The position numbers were made by a program, and so were the translations under genes. A DNA stretch of 34,334 bases from Trichomonas tenax (lineage: Eukaryota > Parabasalia > Trichomonadida > Trichomonadidae): assembly GCA_023091735.1 (NCBI GenBank), contig JALKBU010000541.1, positions 1 through 34,334 on the forward strand, in the 5' to 3' direction. Shown here in pieces: positions 1-10,004 of this stretch; the stretch's first letter is position 1; the number at the start of each line of letters is the position of its first letter. Under the pieces are notes generated by a model that was not told the origin of the DNA, made no database searches, and saw only the letters and a program-made list of their open reading frames with translations.

Positions 1-471
1 GTTGTTTTCTTACCAATTAGGTATATGCTCGTTGATGATAGAGTTGTGGCTCGTCAACAACACTAACCTGGATGTATTGGTTAGACAACAAAGATATTTA
101 TGACACTTTTTATAAAGGTGACAATTTACCCTCGCAAAAAGTGACAATTTATTTATAAAAGTGACTTTAAGGTTCACCCGTCACTTTTTGATATTCACTT
201 TTGTCATAGACTCGATTTTTCACCGGAACAAAAAATTAGAAGAAAAAAATAAGCAAAATGAAAACATAAATTATATAAATGTATAGCATGGTAGTATTAT
301 TCAAAAAATGTTCAATTAGAATTGATTTTATTTCTTCCAAAGTGAGATAAATGCAGTTTTTTGAGTGGGTAATTTAAGGAAAATTAACCTTTAACAATCA
401 TGATCTTTTCCTTGATAAATAGAAAGTCTATGATGTGGAGAGTCTAAATCTCAAATTTTGGGATTTTATCA
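1..471. other. Intergenic region upstream of the USP gene
   Basis: No coding frame is supported here. The stretch contains the inverted repeat described at 99-208. Further out there is a weak gttgt...acaac pairing between about 1-20 and 75-90. The last 100 bases are AT-rich and hold no clear TCA(C/T)(A/T) initiator close to the USP ATG; the nearest look-alike, TCAAATT at about 451, has A instead of a pyrimidine after the TCA. Confidence 0.6.
99..208. repeat. 110-bp imperfect inverted repeat with GTGAC motifs
   Basis: The stretch starts with TATGACA (99-105) and ends with its exact complement TGTCATA (202-208). Reading inward, both ends then reach a GTGAC motif. Inside there are two direct copies of GTGACAATTTA (118-128 and 141-151) and a third partial copy (GTGACTTTAA, 161-170). 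The structure resembles a very small foldback element or a pair of transposon ends. It has no coding capacity. Similar AAGTGTCA/GTGAC words recur in the terminal repeats of the 29843-30863 element, but the match is too short to prove kinship. Confidence 0.4.
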
Positions 472-3400
472 ATGGCAAAATTTTTATTTTTATTTATTTT
501 GATGGAAGAAAATAAGGATAATGAACATGAGAATATCGAAAAATTAATCGATGACGGTGTCAACCAGCTGCTGAAGCAGAAAACTTCGCTTGCTTTAGAC
601 ACGTTTGATAAAGCGCTTGATTTTTCGACTGATTTTCCAACTTTGATTCCTAAAATTCTCGCGAAACAAGTTCTGGCTTTCCATTTAAGTGATACTGACA
701 ACCAAAAATTCTTCAAAGAGTTTAAACAAAAAAATGATAAAATTCAAAATTTCGATGAGACATGGAAAAATACTTTATTAGAGATGTTTGAGGACATAAA
801 AACTATACATCTGCGAATTTTGCGCTTTATTAAGCCGTTTTTCTATTCAGATGTCGGATTATTCCAAATTATTAATCAAAAATTTTCAAGTAATGACGAA
901 ATCCCATATGATGTAATCGAAATCATAATCACTATCTTCACCAATTGCAAATCTTCTCTTTCTCGTTCAATCAAAAATGAATTTGGTCCTGCAGCGCTTA
1001 ATAGAATAATTGCATACTGTGAAAGCCAATTTAATGAGAATTTACGTAAGATCGATGAGAACAGACTTCGCTCAGACATCGATACGATCAAAGATCTTTT
1101 ATCATCTAATGATAACAAGAAATTACAACAATTTGAGAAAACAATCACATTTAAATTCGCTACATCAGGCATTTTAAGTAAGAAATTCGATGCCTTGCTG
1201 CGCTTTAATCAAAATAGATCATTTTCCAAAGATTTAGTTGCAGAAATTAACTCAACAGGTATTGTTGCGAATATGATGCTCGAAATGCATCACGATCTCG
1301 CTGCTCCGTTTTCTCAATTCCTTCTCAAACTTTGGGACGCTGGTGCATATGATGTCAAAGTTTTAAACGAGTTTTGGCAGATCTCTATCAACTCACTACA
1401 GAGTGTTATTAGCAAATTCTTCGATGCTTGGCCTCCGCTGTTCAACAATCTTCCTAAAGGAAAGGCCGCAGATTTCTGGGATATTGCTGCTAAATCAAAG
1501 ATTTATCCGCCTGCTGCACTTTCTTTCTTAGAGAAAATCGCTTCAAAGGCTGATGAAGCAACACGTTCAAGGATGGTTGATTCGTTGTGGGCTGCTTCAG
1601 GAACAGATAAGATCGCATTTGTTGGTGCATTGACTTCATATGTTCAGGGATCGAATGCTTCCATCAAGACGATGGCTGATATTTGCTTCAAGTCTATCAG
1701 CCATTCGAAAGACGTCGAATTCAGTTTATTATTCCTCGAGAAAATATGGACACCAAAAGCAAGTGACAACATAAGAGGTGACTTCGATGTCGTCTTAGAA
1801 AAGACTCCAGTTGATACAGTAAAACCTGGCCCATTCCTTGCTGCTCTTGCTAAGATTGCATCTTTTTTAAATGATCCTTTCAATGATAAAGAAATATCAG
1901 TAATCGAAAAGCAACTGGGCATAGTTTATTCCAATGATGTTGATGCCTTCAAGAAATTCTTCAAGATAATCATTCCATTACAGAAATGCAAGATCATTCC
2001 AAATAACGCTGTCGGCGGAGTCATTGGTTGGCTCGCTTCTCTTTCTAACGCAGAAGATAACGCTTTCTCAACTATAACATTCGTCTTCGAAATGGCAAAC
2101 GACATCGAACAAGGCGAGCAAATATCATCATTGGATCTCGTTGGCGCAAATGAACTTTGGGATCTCTTCTTCAAGTCAAAATCTAATGTTGTTGCTGATT
2201 ACGTCGTTGACTTAGTCATAAGATGCTCTAAAGGCGACTCAATTTCTAATTTCGTCAACAACTGCCTTGGACATGGATTCACGAAGTCAACAATGCATGC
2301 TTTGTGTTTGCTGATTTCTCGTGTTGAAGATTCAATAGATAGAGAATCCCTCGGAATTCGCCGTAACATGTATTTCATCCCAGCAACTCAACCAAAGAAA
2401 GATGATAACGGAAAGCAGTGGAAGAAAGAAGAACTGCCATCACAAGTTATCAAGACACCAAAGAATATGAAAGACTTGTTTGCCATATTGGATTCAAACG
2501 ATACAGAACTCGCTGCTGCTGCACTCAATCTTCTTAACTTTTTGGAAACAGATCCAGACGAAATAAATCTTTTGAGAAGTGAGCGCGTTAAATGGAATAT
2601 TTTGCTTTCAATGGAGCGCCCATATCGTTTGTTTTACAGACTCAACACATTCGGAAATGGCTTGGCAGAGAATTCAAAGGCATTTATTCTCAAAGTTTTC
2701 AGCACTGGAGGATTCAGACAGTTCTTGGAGATCTTACAAGGAGGCGGAAGAACTTTGTTCAAAGAAGACAGATTCCTTAAACTCTTCCTTTCTATTGTCG
2801 CTCAGTTACTCGTGAGATGCAACACTGTTGAGGAGGCTGCCACACTCAAGAACAAAGTTTACCAAGAAGTCGGTGTTTCTGCTATCACAGCAAACATGAT
2901 TCCATGGATCTTAGAACTTGATGAGCATAAATCAGTCACAGTTCCTGGAATGCTTGCAGTTATGCGTGATATAGTTCAGCTTGAGCCAATGGATCTTCTT
3001 GGTGATTCAAGATTCCCAGAGCTGTTCAAGCGTTTGGCATTCAGCAGCGAAGAAAACACATCGAAAGGATTTTCATCTATTTTGATGGATTTCCCAGTCG
3101 AGAAAGTTGAAAACATTTTAATATCCAACATCGCTTTGTCAAAGAATGGAAACTGTGCGAACTATTACAATGTTCTCGAGAAAGTCACACTCGAAACTAA
3201 GAATGTTGAAACGCTTTGGTCAACACTTGTTGACACTCTGTTAAATGGCATTTTCATAGCATCACCGAAGAAACTCGATCTTCAGAGATTAGAAGAAACA
3301 GACCATCATGAAGACCCCACAAAAGAATACACAGGCGATGATGAAAAAATCAAAGGAATTAGAAATCTTAAACGTCGCAAATTCTCAACAGCTGATCTCG

Positions 3401-6400
3401 CTGAAGGTCTCAAATACACTGTTGCAAAGGTTGCTGATGCTTATTTCATCTCTGGTATTTATTCTTGTTTACTCAAATTAGCAGGAAGATTCGAAGAAGG
3501 TAAAAAGATTCCAAAGTCAAAGACATTGATTGAGTTCTCATTGACAAGAGTTGCTTTGAATCCATACAGATATGTTGCTGCTCCAAGCTATTTGTTTGAT
3601 TTAATCATTTTATTGCTGAAGAAAGATTCATCGGTCTTCGAGGAGACAATCAAAATCATCGAGAAGGCATTTAAAGTCTACGACACATTGAAAGAAGGAC
3701 CAAGATACATGCAGCAGCTAATATTGAATCCAACAATCCGCGGACTCAATAACATGGGATGCACATGTTATTTGAACTCCTCCATTCAGCAGATATTCAG
3801 GCTGAGGCATATCAGAGATGCGTTACTTAAATATGAACCATCTGGTGCGATTGCTGAAGACTGGACAGCACAGTTACAATTGCTGTTTGCTAAATTGCTC
3901 TATTTCCCAATGTCAGCTGTCGACGCATCGAACTTTGTTCGCACATTCAAGATCATGAAAAAGCCGATCAATCCAATGGAGCAAATGGATGCTCAGGAAT
4001 TTATTGCTTGCTTATTAGACAAGATTGATGAAGTCTTGGAGTCCAAGCCTGTTGCTTCTGAAGCCACTGGTGAATTACAGCACGACACTGTTTCCACGAT
4101 GCCGGATAAACCATGGAAAGGCACAACGTATGAGAAGTTCACAACTTTGACATTCGAAGTTCTCGGACAGAAAGATTATGAAGATTCATTCAAGATTTTG
4201 CAGAAACCGGATGTTTTCTCTGGTGAAAATGGCTATAGAACAGAAGAAATCGGAATGATTGATGCTGAAAGATATCATTCAATCTCTAAGCCTCCAAACA
4301 CATTGATTTTGCAGCTCAAACGTTTCGAGTTTGACTTTTCAACTTTGACAAAGAAGAAGATCAACTCAGAGTACAAATTCCCTCTTTCCATGGATATCAC
4401 TCCGCTCCTTTCCAAAGAATGTGGACCAAGGAATGCTCAGTACGAACTTAGAGGCATCATCATCCACTCAGGAAGTGCAAATGGCGGTCACTATTATTCA
4501 TATGTCAGACAAGTTGACAACACATGGATCGAATGCAAAGATTCATCAGTCCACGACATAACAGAAGAGTACGCGATGACATCTTCTTTCGGAGGAATGA
4601 GAAGCATGGGAAAGAATCAGAAACCAGTCGAGAGATCAGACAGCGCTTACATGTTAGTCTACAAACTTGCTGGACACGCTGATTATCAGCCAGAGGAAGT
4701 TGAGCCGTTATCGCTAATGCCTGCAGTAATGCTTGACTCGTTCATCCAAGAAAACATGATGTGCATCTACAGAACTGTTCTCTTCAGTGATGCGTTCATG
4801 AAATTCTCACATGATTTAGTCGGTTTCAAGAATCTCGCTGCTGATAAGATGGAGCATTTATTCCTTGACAAAGCCTGTTATTCCATGTCCGGTGAACGTT
4901 ACATCAATGCTTTAACACAACTTGTTTGCCTGAGAGCAACACAGAACCAAGAGTTTGCAAGATATTGCATGAAGAGAGCTTTGGATATTCATTTGACTGT
5001 TATTTTGGAGTTAACCAGTTTCAACACTCGTCAAACATGGGCAAACGTTATTAGTGCAACAGTTAACAGCCTGAAGATGGAAGCTAAGCCAATTATCGAT
5101 AATATAATCTCAAGATTCGACAAAGTCTTCGATTACTGGCGAAACTTTGATCACATTTTCTACCCACTTCTCAGCTATGCTTATAACGTTGAAGGAGCGA
5201 ACTATGACGAGCTTTCACAGACTCTCCTCAATCTCCTCGACAAGCAGTTCCTTGAAGTCTTCGGAACTAAACTCGATAACGTTTTGAACGATATCAATGT
5301 TTCAACAGTCTTTAAGATCTTGAAGCATTGCATTGTCAGCGGAAATCTCCAAAAGAAGTTTGAAGATGTAATTATCTCGAATGAGAAGTTCATGAACACA
5401 TGGTTCTCATCACCAAACTCAGTGTTTGACTTCGCTTCGTTGATCTGCGTTTTGATGAAAGATAACAAAGAACAAACACAGAAATACTTCGATATTGTTA
5501 CGAAATCAAAAGAAAAAATCTCAAATATATCACTTGCAAGTCATATCGCAAACGCATTATCTTTCGAAGACAGTCTTACAATGGAGAGAGTCAATTTCTT
5601 CTTCAGACTGCTTGAATCAAAGAAATACGATGAAGCGATGCTCACTCAGCTGTTCAGGTTGATTAATAATCGCATTGCTGCAAACAGAGGTATTGCAATG
5701 CAATCGCTTCTCACTGTGAGAGAAAGATGGCTCGACGAAAACTTGAAGAGCCAAGATCCAAGGCTTCGCTCAACAGTTGCCTGCATGTTGAAGAACTTGT
5801 TCGTGAGCCCACCTATATGGAAAGCTAAAGAACAAAATTCATCAGTTTTGTATCCACCAGACAACGTCAGGAGTGAACCAGATCAGAATGAACAAGCGTA
5901 TTTATCGAACTTCTTGGAGTTTTTGATCAAGAGCGTTCCAACAATGGATTCCTGCTACAAAGCAGCTTCAAAGTCGGTGGACAGCATGCACGGAACATGC
6001 ATTCAGAGCCAAGAGTTCTACGATTTGCTTTCATGGACAGTTTTCAGCGGAAATCTCTTCGAAACTGTTAATGAGCACAGAGATTTGTTCCTTTCCAGTG
6101 CGAAAGTTTTGATGAAGTACGGAGATCCTGTTAAGATGAGTATCTTTGATGCCCTGAGATTCATCACTATTGCATCTCGCGGAAACCCGAAATTCTTCAC
6201 ACCGAAGTTCCTCGAGAAGTTAATTGTGACAATTGACAAAATCCCAGAGCCAGGCATTGACTACGTCGCACAGATGACGAAGGACTTCTTCCCAGCACTT
6301 ATTCCAATCGCTGCAGAGAACTATGCAGTGATTGTGAAGAGCAAGATCTTCCTTGAGAGTATCTCGATATGCCTCGGACCGAAGTATGGAAGTGACGCGA

Positions 6401-7560
6401 ATGTTCAAGCGTTAATTGAAGAAATAATGAAAGAAGACAAAGCAATCGAACCATTGGCGAAGATTTTATTTGCTCCATATTTGTTCAAGTATCACTTCAG
6501 AGAGAAAACAGTCCGCTACTTCATCCTCGCGAAGGCTTTGTTCATTAGAGGACCTGCTCCTGTTGACATCTTCTTCAGGGAAAATCATCACAAAACTGTT
6601 TTCTATGAACTCGATTTCTTCGCGACAGAAATGGAGAAGTCGCACAAACCGCCAATGTATTTCTTCCATGTTGTTGATCTCTTAGTTGCATTCAACCGCG
6701 CATTCTCATCATTCAAGCCCGCTAAGATTCTCTTAAGCGATCCAGAAGCCAAGTTAAGCAACTTCTACATCTCAATGAGAGTCACTTTCTTCCTGTTGTC
6801 TAATGAAATACAGGGATCGACGGCAACGCAGAAACTCGCAGATACAGTCATTGATCTCTATGCAAGTATATTCCTCAATCATCGTGCACTTCTCAGACCT
6901 GCAGCATCGCTTTTCGATTCCAGTGCATTCTCGAAGTTACCGAGAGATTCTTTGTCGATGTTTGCAGAGTTCAGAGGAAATCTATATTTGCTCCTCGCTC
7001 TCGATAAAGTTAAAGAGTCTGCGCAAATGGTTGCTAAAGATTTTGCTGAGATGTCGAAGCTATCTCTTAATGTCACTATTGTCGGAAACTATGCTAAACT
7101 TGTCGAGCAGTTGCTCATGAGACTCGGCAAAGACAATAAAGAACTCGCAACAGCAGCAACCGATTTCTTCAATTCGTTCTTGATATCAACACAAGACCTT
7201 CTCGCATTCCACGGTGTCATCCCTCGTGCTGCTCTTGCCGCAGCAAGCATCTGCGGAAGAACTGGAGATGTCACGAATTGGATTGGATCATCGCTGAAGT
7301 TGATGATGCCTATTGTCGAAGAGATCGGTGCCGGAGACTTCACAAACATGTCACTCAAAATTAGGCAAGTTGTATCTGCTAAAACATTCATCACTGAAGC
7401 ATACACGCTCCTTAAAGTCCAGAATCCTCAGCTGAAGAATATTTCTCCATCTGCGCCAAACGCTGCTTTGAAGGCGATTGAAGGAAAGACAGAGGATTAC
7501 TCAATTCTCAAGCAAGCGCTCGAATACTTCTGCTCAATATTCACTCTCAACGATGAATGA
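472..7560 (+). CDS. Giant ubiquitin carboxyl-terminal hydrolase, USP9X/USP34-like (peptidase C19)
   Basis: Cysteine protease predicted to remove ubiquitin from proteins. It is 2362 residues from the first ATG. The catalytic domain lies at about 1085-1400. The Cys box GLNNMGCTCYLNSS contains nucleophile Cys1099, MDAQEFIACLLD follows, the His box GGHYYSYV carries His1340, and WIECKDSS supplies Asp1357. More than 1000 residues before it and about 950 after it are alpha-helical with no recognised motif; this layout and length match USP9X, USP24 and USP34. The usual paired Cys of the USP zinc ribbon are absent (YRTEEIGMIDAERY where Y-x-C-x-x-C is expected), so the fingers probably bind no zinc. 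The start is uncertain: the first ATG adds a short hydrophobic run (AKFLFLFIL), whereas the ATG at 502 gives a charged cytosolic N terminus (MEENKDNEH) and is equally plausible. Codons are richer in G+C than the surroundings, and no introns are needed. Family sure; substrate unknown. Confidence 0.95.
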   Translation: MAKFLFLFILMEENKDNEHENIEKLIDDGVNQLLKQKTSLALDTFDKALDFSTDFPTLIPKILAKQVLAFHLSDTDNQKFFKEFKQKNDKIQNFDETWKNTLLEMFEDIKTIHLRILRFIKPFFYSDVGLFQIINQKFSSNDEIPYDVIEIIITIFTNCKSSLSRSIKNEFGPAALNRIIAYCESQFNENLRKIDENRLRSDIDTIKDLLSSNDNKKLQQFEKTITFKFATSGILSKKFDALLRFNQNRSFSKDLVAEINSTGIVANMMLEMHHDLAAPFSQFLLKLWDAGAYDVKVLNEFWQISINSLQSVISKFFDAWPPLFNNLPKGKAADFWDIAAKSKIYPPAALSFLEKIASKADEATRSRMVDSLWAASGTDKIAFVGALTSYVQGSNASIKTMADICFKSISHSKDVEFSLLFLEKIWTPKASDNIRGDFDVVLEKTPVDTVKPGPFLAALAKIASFLNDPFNDKEISVIEKQLGIVYSNDVDAFKKFFKIIIPLQKCKIIPNNAVGGVIGWLASLSNAEDNAFSTITFVFEMANDIEQGEQISSLDLVGANELWDLFFKSKSNVVADYVVDLVIRCSKGDSISNFVNNCLGHGFTKSTMHALCLLISRVEDSIDRESLGIRRNMYFIPATQPKKDDNGKQWKKEELPSQVIKTPKNMKDLFAILDSNDTELAAAALNLLNFLETDPDEINLLRSERVKWNILLSMERPYRLFYRLNTFGNGLAENSKAFILKVFSTGGFRQFLEILQGGGRTLFKEDRFLKLFLSIVAQLLVRCNTVEEAATLKNKVYQEVGVSAITANMIPWILELDEHKSVTVPGMLAVMRDIVQLEPMDLLGDSRFPELFKRLAFSSEENTSKGFSSILMDFPVEKVENILISNIALSKNGNCANYYNVLEKVTLETKNVETLWSTLVDTLLNGIFIASPKKLDLQRLEETDHHEDPTKEYTGDDEKIKGIRNLKRRKFSTADLAEGLKYTVAKVADAYFISGIYSCLLKLAGRFEEGKKIPKSKTLIEFSLTRVALNPYRYVAAPSYLFDLIILLLKKDSSVFEETIKIIEKAFKVYDTLKEGPRYMQQLILNPTIRGLNNMGCTCYLNSSIQQIFRLRHIRDALLKYEPSGAIAEDWTAQLQLLFAKLLYFPMSAVDASNFVRTFKIMKKPINPMEQMDAQEFIACLLDKIDEVLESKPVASEATGELQHDTVSTMPDKPWKGTTYEKFTTLTFEVLGQKDYEDSFKILQKPDVFSGENGYRTEEIGMIDAERYHSISKPPNTLILQLKRFEFDFSTLTKKKINSEYKFPLSMDITPLLSKECGPRNAQYELRGIIIHSGSANGGHYYSYVRQVDNTWIECKDSSVHDITEEYAMTSSFGGMRSMGKNQKPVERSDSAYMLVYKLAGHADYQPEEVEPLSLMPAVMLDSFIQENMMCIYRTVLFSDAFMKFSHDLVGFKNLAADKMEHLFLDKACYSMSGERYINALTQLVCLRATQNQEFARYCMKRALDIHLTVILELTSFNTRQTWANVISATVNSLKMEAKPIIDNIISRFDKVFDYWRNFDHIFYPLLSYAYNVEGANYDELSQTLLNLLDKQFLEVFGTKLDNVLNDINVSTVFKILKHCIVSGNLQKKFEDVIISNEKFMNTWFSSPNSVFDFASLICVLMKDNKEQTQKYFDIVTKSKEKISNISLASHIANALSFEDSLTMERVNFFFRLLESKKYDEAMLTQLFRLINNRIAANRGIAMQSLLTVRERWLDENLKSQDPRLRSTVACMLKNLFVSPPIWKAKEQNSSVLYPPDNVRSEPDQNEQAYLSNFLEFLIKSVPTMDSCYKAASKSVDSMHGTCIQSQEFYDLLSWTVFSGNLFETVNEHRDLFLSSAKVLMKYGDPVKMSIFDALRFITIASRGNPKFFTPKFLEKLIVTIDKIPEPGIDYVAQMTKDFFPALIPIAAENYAVIVKSKIFLESISICLGPKYGSDANVQALIEEIMKEDKAIEPLAKILFAPYLFKYHFREKTVRYFILAKALFIRGPAPVDIFFRENHHKTVFYELDFFATEMEKSHKPPMYFFHVVDLLVAFNRAFSSFKPAKILLSDPEAKLSNFYISMRVTFFLLSNEIQGSTATQKLADTVIDLYASIFLNHRALLRPAASLFDSSAFSKLPRDSLSMFAEFRGNLYLLLALDKVKESAQMVAKDFAEMSKLSLNVTIVGNYAKLVEQLLMRLGKDNKELATAATDFFNSFLISTQDLLAFHGVIPRAALAAASICGRTGDVTNWIGSSLKLMMPIVEEIGAGDFTNMSLKIRQVVSAKTFITEAYTLLKVQNPQLKNISPSAPNAALKAIEGKTEDYSILKQALEYFCSIFTLNDE

Positions 7561-8239
7561 TAATTGTTTTTATATTTTATTTATTAATTAAAAAGCGCAT
7601 TTTTATTTAGACATTTCATTCATTGGTTTTACCGAAAATACATTGTGCAAATGAATGTTATTCTTGAAAAATGTACGATAGGCATTAATTCCATTGGTTG
7701 GATCCTCCAATCATAAACCATAACCAAATAAAAATACTGTCGCATCAATGAAAGAACTTTTGTGCTACGCTATCAACAATATTAGTTCTACAAGTCCTCT
7801 ATCTTATATAGCATTTAACTTTTGCATAAATATATGAGAAAAAAAAATTGATCAATGTTCAATTTAGGGTTAATGATTATAAAATCAGATATTCTTATTT
7901 TAAACAATTGATATTTAAAGATAGTTTCACTTTTCCAAATATAATGTTGTCAAAATTCAAAAGAGATTTCTCAAAAAGTGAACTCAGACTGATATCAATT
8001 TACATGTCAAAAGTTTCCTAAAAATTAAAATCTTTTTACTTCTTTTTGTCCGTAATCTACAGGGGCACTACAGTCGTGTATTTCAGTAACAAGCCCTGTT
8101 AACGAATTTTATTTTGCGATCATTTGATTTTTGATCATTTTACGAACCGAATGGCAGCAATCGGATAGAAACATCGAAAAATAACTAAATCAATAGAAAT
8201 AGCATTTAAACTCTATAATAAACAAAAAAATATAAAACT
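7561..8239. other. Intergenic region between convergent genes
   Basis: This is the shared 3' flank of the USP gene and the SLC66A2-like gene. It is AT-rich with many stops in all frames. One copy of the dispersed word TTACATGTCAAA lies at 8000-8011. A slightly G+C-richer patch at about 8050-8100 has no identifiable content. Confidence 0.6.
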
Positions 8240-9055
8240 TCATGCTTCGATAGCTTTCTCAGTCTCTATCTCCTCTAATTCTGCTTCATAGCTGAGTGAG
8301 ACACCCAAATCCGACACATTTTGACCAGATCTTGAGATTCTGATGAAAAGATAGAAAATTACAATGAAGAAGGTCAAAAATGCCTGAACACTAAGACCGA
8401 GCATGAAAGGTAGCGGCACTGGGCGCATAATATAAAGTGTTAACTTGCAACCAAGGGCAAGAATCCACTGAATAATGAGTGGAATTGTGATGAACTTAAT
8501 TTCTCTCTGTACAACAACTAATATGAACTGTGGCAATGTGACAATGCAATCGATTAAGTTAGATAACACTCCAACTAATTCGATTATAATGTTTGCATCG
8601 AAAACAGTGTGAAGACCGATAGCTGTTATAATAAGAATGAGGGCAGAAATGATGACACATGCCATGAATTGCAAAAAGTTCTTAGGGAATATTGATTCGA
8701 TCTTGGCTGTGTCACTTGGCTCTTCGGCATCACTCTGGCAGTCGATAATCTCAGGCTTGTAGTAGAAGTACACGAATGCAAGTGTTAATTGGACACCAAT
8801 CATCCATATTGACTGCCACAAGAGATAAGAATCAAACTGCTTCCAATACCAATAAATGATACGCAAATAGTTCGACAGAAGAAGTACAACACTAGAATCA
8901 ATCTTGAAATTCTCTGATGACTTAGTCTTGATGATTCTTCCCAATTGATCCAAGTAGCCGAACGTAGGGAAGATCGTGCACGACAAATCGATGAAGAACA
9001 TCACCAAGTCGTGGTGCTGGCTGAATAGTTCCCAAGCTCTGTTACTTATATACAT
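8240..9055 (-). CDS. PQ-loop repeat membrane protein, SLC66A2/PQLC1-like
   Basis: Polytopic membrane protein of 271 residues, the same length as human SLC66A2. That family sits in endosome/Golgi membranes and has been linked to phospholipid scrambling or retrograde traffic; other PQ-loop proteins carry small solutes. Two three-helix PQ-loop halves are visible. The first has GYLDQLGRII, then a stretch like SSVVLLLSNYLRIIYW (about 33-69), followed by LLWQSIWM. The second is at about 125-240 and has TLPQF at 173-177. In the first motif the usual Pro is Asp (DQ at 36-37). The loop between the halves (100-125) is acidic, and so is the C-terminal tail (250-271). The reading frame can be extended two codons upstream only with GTG, so I place the start at the ATG at 9055. 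A possible initiator TCATA lies on the minus strand at 9107-9103, 50 bases before the ATG. Family firm, transported molecule unknown. Confidence 0.85.
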   Translation of the reverse strand: MYISNRAWELFSQHHDLVMFFIDLSCTIFPTFGYLDQLGRIIKTKSSENFKIDSSVVLLLSNYLRIIYWYWKQFDSYLLWQSIWMIGVQLTLAFVYFYYKPEIIDCQSDAEEPSDTAKIESIFPKNFLQFMACVIISALILIITAIGLHTVFDANIIIELVGVLSNLIDCIVTLPQFILVVVQREIKFITIPLIIQWILALGCKLTLYIMRPVPLPFMLGLSVQAFLTFFIVIFYLFIRISRSGQNVSDLGVSLSYEAELEEIETEKAIEA

Positions 9056-10004
9056 CTGCACAAAAAATAATTAACAAGTTTTTTTTTCATTGTTCTTTCA
9101 AATATGATCGCTATTGTTTTTTTGGAAATTTATCGAAGGTTAAAATTATTACCCGAATACAGGATGAAAAATAAAACGGCCAATTTTTCGTTTAAAAATT
9201 GAATGAACTCAAAATTAACATTTAAATGAGGCATTGCAGAATCCATTATAATTTAAACCTTTGCATATAATTTAATTTGAGTGTAAATCTGAGGTTATTT
9301 GAAAAAGTGATTTTGACTATGAAACTAGAGACTATACGTTGTATAGACTGCTATTTTATCGCTGGCGATTTTTTCAATGGTGAGATCATTTGGATCACAA
9401 ATTTTTGGCACTTTTCATTCAAATTTTATCAAGGTTATGGTTTTATTACAAACACAAAATAATTTGAACAAATTATGTATTTACACACCAAAAGTCTATT
9501 ATTGCAATAAAATTTTCCAGAGAATAATTTTCAGCATCCTTAGATTTATTTATGGATACGCGCATTTAAAAAGGACAACGATATTTGTGATATGTTACTC
9601 TATGAATTATTTGTGAGAGCTCACTCAAAAAGGAATGGTTTACCTCTCTTAACAAACGACGGTAGGGCGATATTACGAGCCTGTGTAATATATTGGACCC
9701 ATACACAAGCGAATTTCAAAAATGTGGGCATTCCCTGATTTTATCGTGACTTAAAGTTTAATATTCTGGAGTTTTATTTATATATTTAGCTGACACAGGA
9801 CCTGAAAAAGGCATTGCATATAGTTATTTTCGAATATATATGTACATATCTTGAGAACACTTGAAAAAAGTTAGTTTTAAACATTTGGTTATTTCCTACC
9901 TAGCGGTATTTCATAACCAAATGTTTTAAAATCGACTTTATCATGCCCTTCAGTAATAACTTATAAAAATAATATAAAAATATAAATTTCAAAAAATATA
10001 TTTT
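9056..10004. other. Intergenic region with inverted repeat
   Basis: Upstream region of the SLC66A2-like gene. Two overlapping frames (9277-9462 and 9377-9616) are short, low in complexity and resemble nothing; I regard them as chance. The only structure is the hairpin at 9875-9931. A small G+C-richer patch at about 9640-9750 can be read for about 40 codons without a stop but is not recognisable. Confidence 0.5.
9875..9931. repeat. Inverted repeat, 18-19 bp arms
   Basis: TTTTAAACATTTGGTTAT (9875-9892) is the complement of ATAACCAAATGTTTTAAAA (9913-9931) apart from one inserted A. Weaker matching continues outward (AAGT in both). The 20-base loop contains TTCCTACC. It lies just past the end of the fibre-like pseudogene and may mark the border of the same element; it could also simply form an RNA hairpin. 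Confidence 0.55.

Noticed and set aside
876..7406. Many open frames on the opposite strand and in other frames inside 472-7560
   Set aside because: They lie within the giant USP gene, have no family features and are the expected shadows of a long coding frame.
9056..9075. Possible 3' splice site (TTTTTTGTGCAG) directly before the SLC66A2-like ATG on the minus strand
   Set aside because: The trichomonad ACTAACACACAG branch/acceptor signal is absent, no matching 5' site is seen, and the protein is full length without an extra exon.
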